DNA from: an uncultured Prevotellaceae bacterium
GTDB lineage: Bacteria; Bacteroidota; Bacteroidia; Bacteroidales; Bacteroidaceae
DNA length: 7,653 nt
Direction: 5' to 3'
Assembly: GCA_902775075.1 (NCBI GenBank)
Contig: CACYKX010000110.1
Span: 10,042 to 17,694 of the forward strand
A program made the translations under genes and the position numbers. Position 1 is the stretch's first letter; the number at the start of each line of letters is the position of its first letter. The notes under the pieces are model-generated. The model worked only from the letters and a program-made list of their open reading frames with translations. It made no database searches and was not told where the DNA came from. Below are positions 4,301-7,653 of the stretch, piece by piece.

Positions 4301-7057
4301 TTAGCACATTATGTATTTTAAAGCTTTCATTATCTTGTCCTTTTCTCCACTGCCAGTCGTTGACAGACGAAGCAAAGGCAAGCCATACACATCAAGAATG
4401 TGGTTCTTCATTTCGTCACGTCGATGTTGGTCTGTTTCTTCATGATGGAAGTTATACCCATCGGTCTCAATCGCTAAAACAGGCTTTTTGGTGACGTGGT
4501 TTACTATGAGAAAGTCAAGATGAGTTGAATAATGAGAAATGTATTTGTGTTCATCATCATTGAGTAACGACCAGTCTCTTATAACCATCCTTAGTGGAGT
4601 GTGACAGAACACACCCAAGTGAGCGTATTCTGGGTGCTCATGAATGATGTTCTCAATCAATGAGAATGTCAGATTCTCCGAATCATATTCAGAAATATTA
4701 CGATGACCTGCAAGAAAAGCCATACGCTCAGCTGTATATTGACTATAAAGATAATCGAAAATAGAGCTGATCTTACTCTCCGTTACGGAGAAATTGTTGT
4801 AGGCGATATAGTCTACCAAATCTGTGATGTTTCCTGCTCGCTCCTGTTCGTTACCAGAAACGACCAGGCAGAAGTGTTTCTTCGCTCTTGATATGGCGAC
4901 ATTCAACAAATTGGGATCATCTGCGAAATCAGTTATTTCGTCATCCACGACACTCATGATGATGGTGTTCTTTTCTCGCCCCTGATACTTATGAATGGTG
5001 GCGGCCTCTATTGTGGGAATCTGATGGTTAAATTCATTCACCTGTTGGTTATAAGGCGTGATGATGCCAATATCCGTTTCATCTTGCAGGTTTGGCATGA
5101 TTTCCTCCTTTACCACATCTATCTCGCGCTGGTTATAGTGACCACGCGTATGATGTCCTGGAGCTGTTTTGATGGCTGTCAGTACGTTGGGCTCATTATT
5201 GTCTTCTGTCATAATCAACAGATTCCCACCATAGAAGCGCTGATTGCAAAAGTTGATGATTTTTGGATGACAGCGGTAGTGCTCTCTGAGCAAGGTTTGC
5301 TTGATGTTTGGCATAACTGCACAGACAGACTGAAGAAAGCTGTACTCAGCACAGTTGTACCCTTCCATCACCTTGTATTCTTTGAATATGCTGTCCATTT
5401 TCAACTTGACCTCATCCGTAACCACATTCGGGAGCTGGAGGGTGTCACCCACAATTACAGCATTCTTAGCACAAGTAAGAGCCAAAGCACCAGTTTCAAT
5501 AGAGACCTGCGAAGCTTCATCCATAATAAGGTAGTCATAAACCATATCAGGGACAGCTGTTCTTGCAGAAAACGTTGTACTCAAAACAACAGGATATTGA
5601 TTCACTAATTCTTCTGCGTAAAGGCGCAACTCTTTCACGTCATTAAACATCCGGCGTTGCTCCTTGCAGTATCTGCCATTGAGAGCATTTTTTAGAACGG
5701 CCATTGAATGGTCTGTTAGTGCAGACGTCAATGCCTTTGAGTCATATGAGGCGAGCAAACTTGTATGGTGGTATATAATGTCGTTTAATTCCTTAATTCT
5801 AACAATATAGTACAATGCCTGTAGCTCCAATATGACCGACTGGATATTGGTCTTGTCTAACGGTGACTTTATGCCAAGAAGATATCTTCTGGTAAAATTC
5901 ATCCAAGCCCACTTGATGCGTTCCAATAATTTACTGAACGTACCGTATGTAATGACATCGCCTTCGGCATAAGACTGATAGCGAAGCCAAAGATTCATAA
6001 TACGTTGGGATTTAGCAGTTCTTTTAGGCGAATACGCCTCTTTATCAATCTGATTGTCCTGCTTAAAATGCTCCCACTCCAGCTCTATAGCCTTCAGTTC
6101 TTGCTTCGCAGAAGCCAAACCTTCCTGCAACTCAAACACTTTCCGCAGTTGTTTCAAAGTGTCACCCGCTCTTCGTTTCTCTTGGAACGAATCTGTCATC
6201 GACAAGCTCCAAGTCTGTAATTCATCTGGAACAACAGGCTGATTATTAACAAAGGCCTCCTTATTTTCCCTTTTTCCTAATGGAGCCACAATGAAGTCCA
6301 GTCCATACTTCTGCAATTTCTCCAACACATTGGCTGTTGCTGAGTTATTGTTCGAGACCACCATCACCGTTTTTCCCTGTACCAAGATGTTGGCAATGAT
6401 ATTCAGTATGGTCTGCGTCTTTCCCGTTCCCGGAGGCCCTTGAATCACGCTGATTTGGTTCTCAAAAACACACCTTACGGCTTTCTCTTGACTGGAGTTA
6501 CAACCAAAAGGAAAAATCAGATCAGATACCCGATGCCTTTTGACATGGTATTCATTGGGGTTAAGATATGGGGCTGCGACCAACTCCTTATCAATGAAGT
6601 CTATCTTTTCATAAAGTGCAGGAAGGATGCCACCATGCTCTTCATCCTTTCCCAGTTCATTAACCTGTGCAATACGCTTTAGGAATTCAAAAGCATTATT
6701 TGCTATGTCGTCTGCCAGACACGATTCTACCACTTGAATGCTACCATGAAGGTAGTCTTGCACATATCCATTGCTGAATGTAATACGCCAATGCGTTTGT
6801 TCACCATGTTGGAAGGAACGAATGTCTTCAACGTTATGCTGTTCTCTTCCACCGATGTAAACCTTACAATGCAGATGATCATGCCAGACGGCATCCTTCA
6901 ACCAAACCACATCACTATACCTATAATGATATGTACGAGGTGAAGATTTGAACTTCACGTCATACACACCATTACCGCCCATCTGGAAGCGCTCTATCTG
7001 CAATGCCTTGGGCTGCCCTTTTATAATGATGAATGAGTTAGGCATTTTATTATCCAT
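4301..7057 (-). CDS. SF1 Upf1/Dna2-like helicase fused to a DUF2726-like nuclease
   Basis: A 918-residue helicase-nuclease, probably ATP-dependent on DNA or RNA. Residues 1-170 are a beta-rich N-terminal region without a domain I can name. Helicase motifs follow in order: Q-like NSSQEKAV (187-194), Walker A GPPGTGKTQ (207-215), motif Ia VMVVSNNNSA (231-240), motif II DEAS (513-516), motif III GDTLQLP (537-543), motif IV REHYRC (591-596), motif V IHKYQGREKN (688-697) and motif VI NVAISRAKK (719-727). Between Ia and II lies a roughly 200-residue charged, coiled-coil-like insertion. The C-terminus has a PD-(D/E)XK-type site: LDFLIV (D848), LAIETDGYNFHH (E864, D866), and K884 in the next helix, like DUF2726. 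All key residues are present, so it should be active. The ATG at 7057 has an AGAAGGG ribosome site upstream and overlaps the preceding stop (TAATG). Related helicase-nuclease fusions act in phage defence; that role here is inferred. Confidence 0.9.
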   Translation of the reverse strand: MDNKMPNSFIIIKGQPKALQIERFQMGGNGVYDVKFKSSPRTYHYRYSDVVWLKDAVWHDHLHCKVYIGGREQHNVEDIRSFQHGEQTHWRITFSNGYVQDYLHGSIQVVESCLADDIANNAFEFLKRIAQVNELGKDEEHGGILPALYEKIDFIDKELVAAPYLNPNEYHVKRHRVSDLIFPFGCNSSQEKAVRCVFENQISVIQGPPGTGKTQTILNIIANILVQGKTVMVVSNNNSATANVLEKLQKYGLDFIVAPLGKRENKEAFVNNQPVVPDELQTWSLSMTDSFQEKRRAGDTLKQLRKVFELQEGLASAKQELKAIELEWEHFKQDNQIDKEAYSPKRTAKSQRIMNLWLRYQSYAEGDVITYGTFSKLLERIKWAWMNFTRRYLLGIKSPLDKTNIQSVILELQALYYIVRIKELNDIIYHHTSLLASYDSKALTSALTDHSMAVLKNALNGRYCKEQRRMFNDVKELRLYAEELVNQYPVVLSTTFSARTAVPDMVYDYLIMDEASQVSIETGALALTCAKNAVIVGDTLQLPNVVTDEVKLKMDSIFKEYKVMEGYNCAEYSFLQSVCAVMPNIKQTLLREHYRCHPKIINFCNQRFYGGNLLIMTEDNNEPNVLTAIKTAPGHHTRGHYNQREIDVVKEEIMPNLQDETDIGIITPYNQQVNEFNHQIPTIEAATIHKYQGREKNTIIMSVVDDEITDFADDPNLLNVAISRAKKHFCLVVSGNEQERAGNITDLVDYIAYNNFSVTESKISSIFDYLYSQYTAERMAFLAGHRNISEYDSENLTFSLIENIIHEHPEYAHLGVFCHTPLRMVIRDWSLLNDDEHKYISHYSTHLDFLIVNHVTKKPVLAIETDGYNFHHEETDQHRRDEMKNHILDVYGLPLLRLSTTGSGEKDKIMKALKYIMC

Positions 7058-7149
7058 TATTTTCCCTTCTTTTTAACTCCATTTTCTATCATATTGATAG
7101 ATTTAAGATAAGCCTGTTCAACAGGTGTCACCACCATCCGAATCGTCAT
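7057..7149 (-). CDS. Short ORF overlapping the helicase start
   Basis: A 30-codon frame from ATG 7149 to a TAA whose last base is the A of the helicase ATG (TAATG), which would suit translational coupling. The product (TPVEQAYLKSINMIENG followed by a Lys-rich tail) looks like the C-terminal helix of a longer protein. It is in the same frame as the RhuM-like fragment upstream, separated by two stop codons, so it may be the surviving end of a decayed gene rather than an independent protein. Confidence 0.35.
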   Translation of the reverse strand: MTIRMVVTPVEQAYLKSINMIENGVKKKGK

Positions 7150-7167
7150 TAAGATTTTTCAACCGCT

Positions 7168-7319
7168 TCACGGGTTTCGACGCACTTGTCGTTTGCCCTC
7201 TTGACGAACTTGTAAGAATTTCTTTCGAGTTCCCTCTTCGCTCAATTCCTTAAGCGAGTATTCACACTCACCCTGCCTTCCTCATCCTTGTACAGTATCA
7301 ATTTATTCTCTTTGTCCAT
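7168..7319 (-). pseudogene. Remnant of a RhuM-family gene
   Basis: Two fragments of one family sit side by side in different frames. The first runs from ATG 7319 to TGA 7242 (MDKENKLILYKDEEGRVSVN and five more residues), matching the opening strands of RhuM proteins. The second, 7251-7168, carries FLQVRQEGKRQVRR, matching the conserved segment before the YNLD motif of RhuM. The intervening DNA-binding portion (WLTQ...) of about 35-40 residues and everything after the second fragment are missing. RhuM proteins are virulence- or defence-associated and frequently lie within type I restriction-modification operons. The gene is dead here. Family assignment is by motif recollection and should be searched. 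Confidence 0.6.
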
Positions 7320-7482
7320 ATTTCGTATAACGCTTTTAATCCGTTTTTATTTCGTGCCTCCGTAATACTATCAGCCATCATACATCAAACATCAGCCCTC
7401 TTACCTCAGCCATCTTCAGCGGATCAAAGAACCGTCCCGTGATTCTGCTAGTCACATAATTCTTATAACGTTTTTATTCTCG
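7317..7482 (-). repeat. Duplicated leader sequence (7317-7355 and 7455-7482)
   Basis: On the minus strand both copies share AATAAAAACG (7351-7342 and 7478-7469), followed by GTTATA, GAA and TATG at matching order. The right-hand copy lacks about 10 bp found in the left-hand one. The left copy ends at the ATG of the RhuM remnant; the right copy ends at an ATG (7457) that is followed at once by TGA. The two look like homologous 5' leaders, one of which has lost its gene. Confidence 0.5.
7356..7454. other. Non-coding gap with ATCAGCC-type repeats
   Basis: No intact gene lies here. TCAGCC recurs at 7371, 7392 and 7406, with TCAGCG at 7416, mixed with CATCA/CATCAAAC units, giving a low-complexity stretch (GGCTGATG on the minus strand). 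It lies between a gene end and a gene remnant, and looks like replication-slippage or decayed spacer DNA. Confidence 0.45.
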
Positions 7483-7491
7483 TTTATATTA

Positions 7492-7653
7492 TTACAACGT
7501 ATGCTTCTTGCTAAAAGGTGAAAGGTCTATAAATAGCTGTTTCAGTTTTTCAGCATCCTTAATCTCACTGAACACGTATTCAAGTAGTTCTTCCTGACGC
7601 GGTTGTCCTAGAGTGAGACGGTAATAATTTAAGATTTTGATGAGGTGAGCGTA
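7492..7653 (-). CDS. C-terminal end of an unidentified gene, cut by the window
   Basis: The frame is open from the window edge to TAA at 7494-7492 and gives 53 residues. The visible end contains LIKILNYYRLTLGQPRQEELLEYV in shorter parts (LIKILNYYRLTLG; QPRQEELLEYVFSEI), then KDAEKLKQLFIDLSPFSKK. It is helical, charged and protein-like, with no membrane segment. I do not recognise the family. Orientation and position suggest it is the upstream gene of the same minus-strand unit as the RhuM remnant and the helicase-nuclease; a restriction-modification subunit would fit the neighbourhood, but nothing seen proves it. Confidence 0.65.
   Translation of the reverse strand, partial: YAHLIKILNYYRLTLGQPRQEELLEYVFSEIKDAEKLKQLFIDLSPFSKKHTL

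Noticed and set aside
4210..4494. Plus-strand ORF with a near-perfect Shine-Dalgarno (AAAGGAGG at 4196-4203, ATG at 4210)
   Set aside because: The ribosome site is striking, but most of the frame is antisense to the helicase C-terminus, the product is not protein-like, and GG-rich sites are little used in this phylum. A short truncated product cannot be fully excluded.
4991..5608. 205-codon plus-strand ORF
   Set aside because: It lies wholly antisense to the helicase, whose motifs II-V are encoded here. Its composition is Cys/His-rich and unlike a real protein.
7356..7454. CRISPR-like or tandem repeat array in the TCAGCC stretch
   Set aside because: The units are 5-8 bp with irregular spacing and no spacers; it is low-complexity sequence, not an array.
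7375..7465. Short minus-strand reading (VTSRITGRFFDPLKMAEVRG) as a gene remnant
   Set aside because: It is about 30 codons between stops, with no usable start and no family I recognise; it is better treated as spacer.

Overview
The window looks like chromosomal DNA from the Bacteroidota, most likely a Bacteroides or Prevotella relative. Several intergenic gaps carry the -7 box TAnnTTTG typical of that phylum's primary sigma factor (2124-2131 minus, 2472-2479 minus, 2558-2565 plus, 2653-2660 plus). One of these has a TTTG -33 box at exactly 20 bp spacing. Shine-Dalgarno sequences are mostly weak or absent, and the proteins resemble families I associate with this group. All family assignments come from reading motifs, not from database searches.

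Left block (about 70-2480, minus strand). A promoter at 2124-2131 drives an AlbA_2/RecG-like ATP-binding regulator (695-2080). It is followed, only a few bases away, by an unrecognised Bacteroidota gene (186-617) whose beginning looks frameshifted. A strong hairpin terminator (71-99) closes the unit. Upstream sits a 42-codon ORF (2312-2440, minus) with its own -7 box.

Middle block (about 2520-4200, plus strand). This looks like the decayed replication/mobilisation core of a small mobile element. It holds an excisionase-type HTH protein (2694-3044), a primase-helicase gene that has lost its middle (3056-3435), a 300-bp gap with inverted repeats, and a DNA-binding protein with a ribbon-helix-helix-like C-terminus (3736-4119). 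A large nested hairpin (4120-4195) ends the block. No relaxase or integrase is present.

Right block (4301-7653, minus strand). An intact 918-residue SF1 Upf1/Dna2-like helicase is fused to a C-terminal DUF2726-like PD-(D/E)XK nuclease. Directly upstream are a short ORF that overlaps the helicase start by one base (TAATG) and remnants of a RhuM-type gene. Next comes a gene-free stretch with a duplicated leader sequence, and then the C-terminal end of an unidentified gene that runs off the window.

Taken together, AlbA_2 regulator, RhuM remnant and helicase-nuclease are the kind of genes often found around restriction-modification and other defence loci. The likeliest reading is a defence island with a dead mobile element lying between its parts. 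The intact helicase-nuclease is the best candidate for an active, poorly described system.
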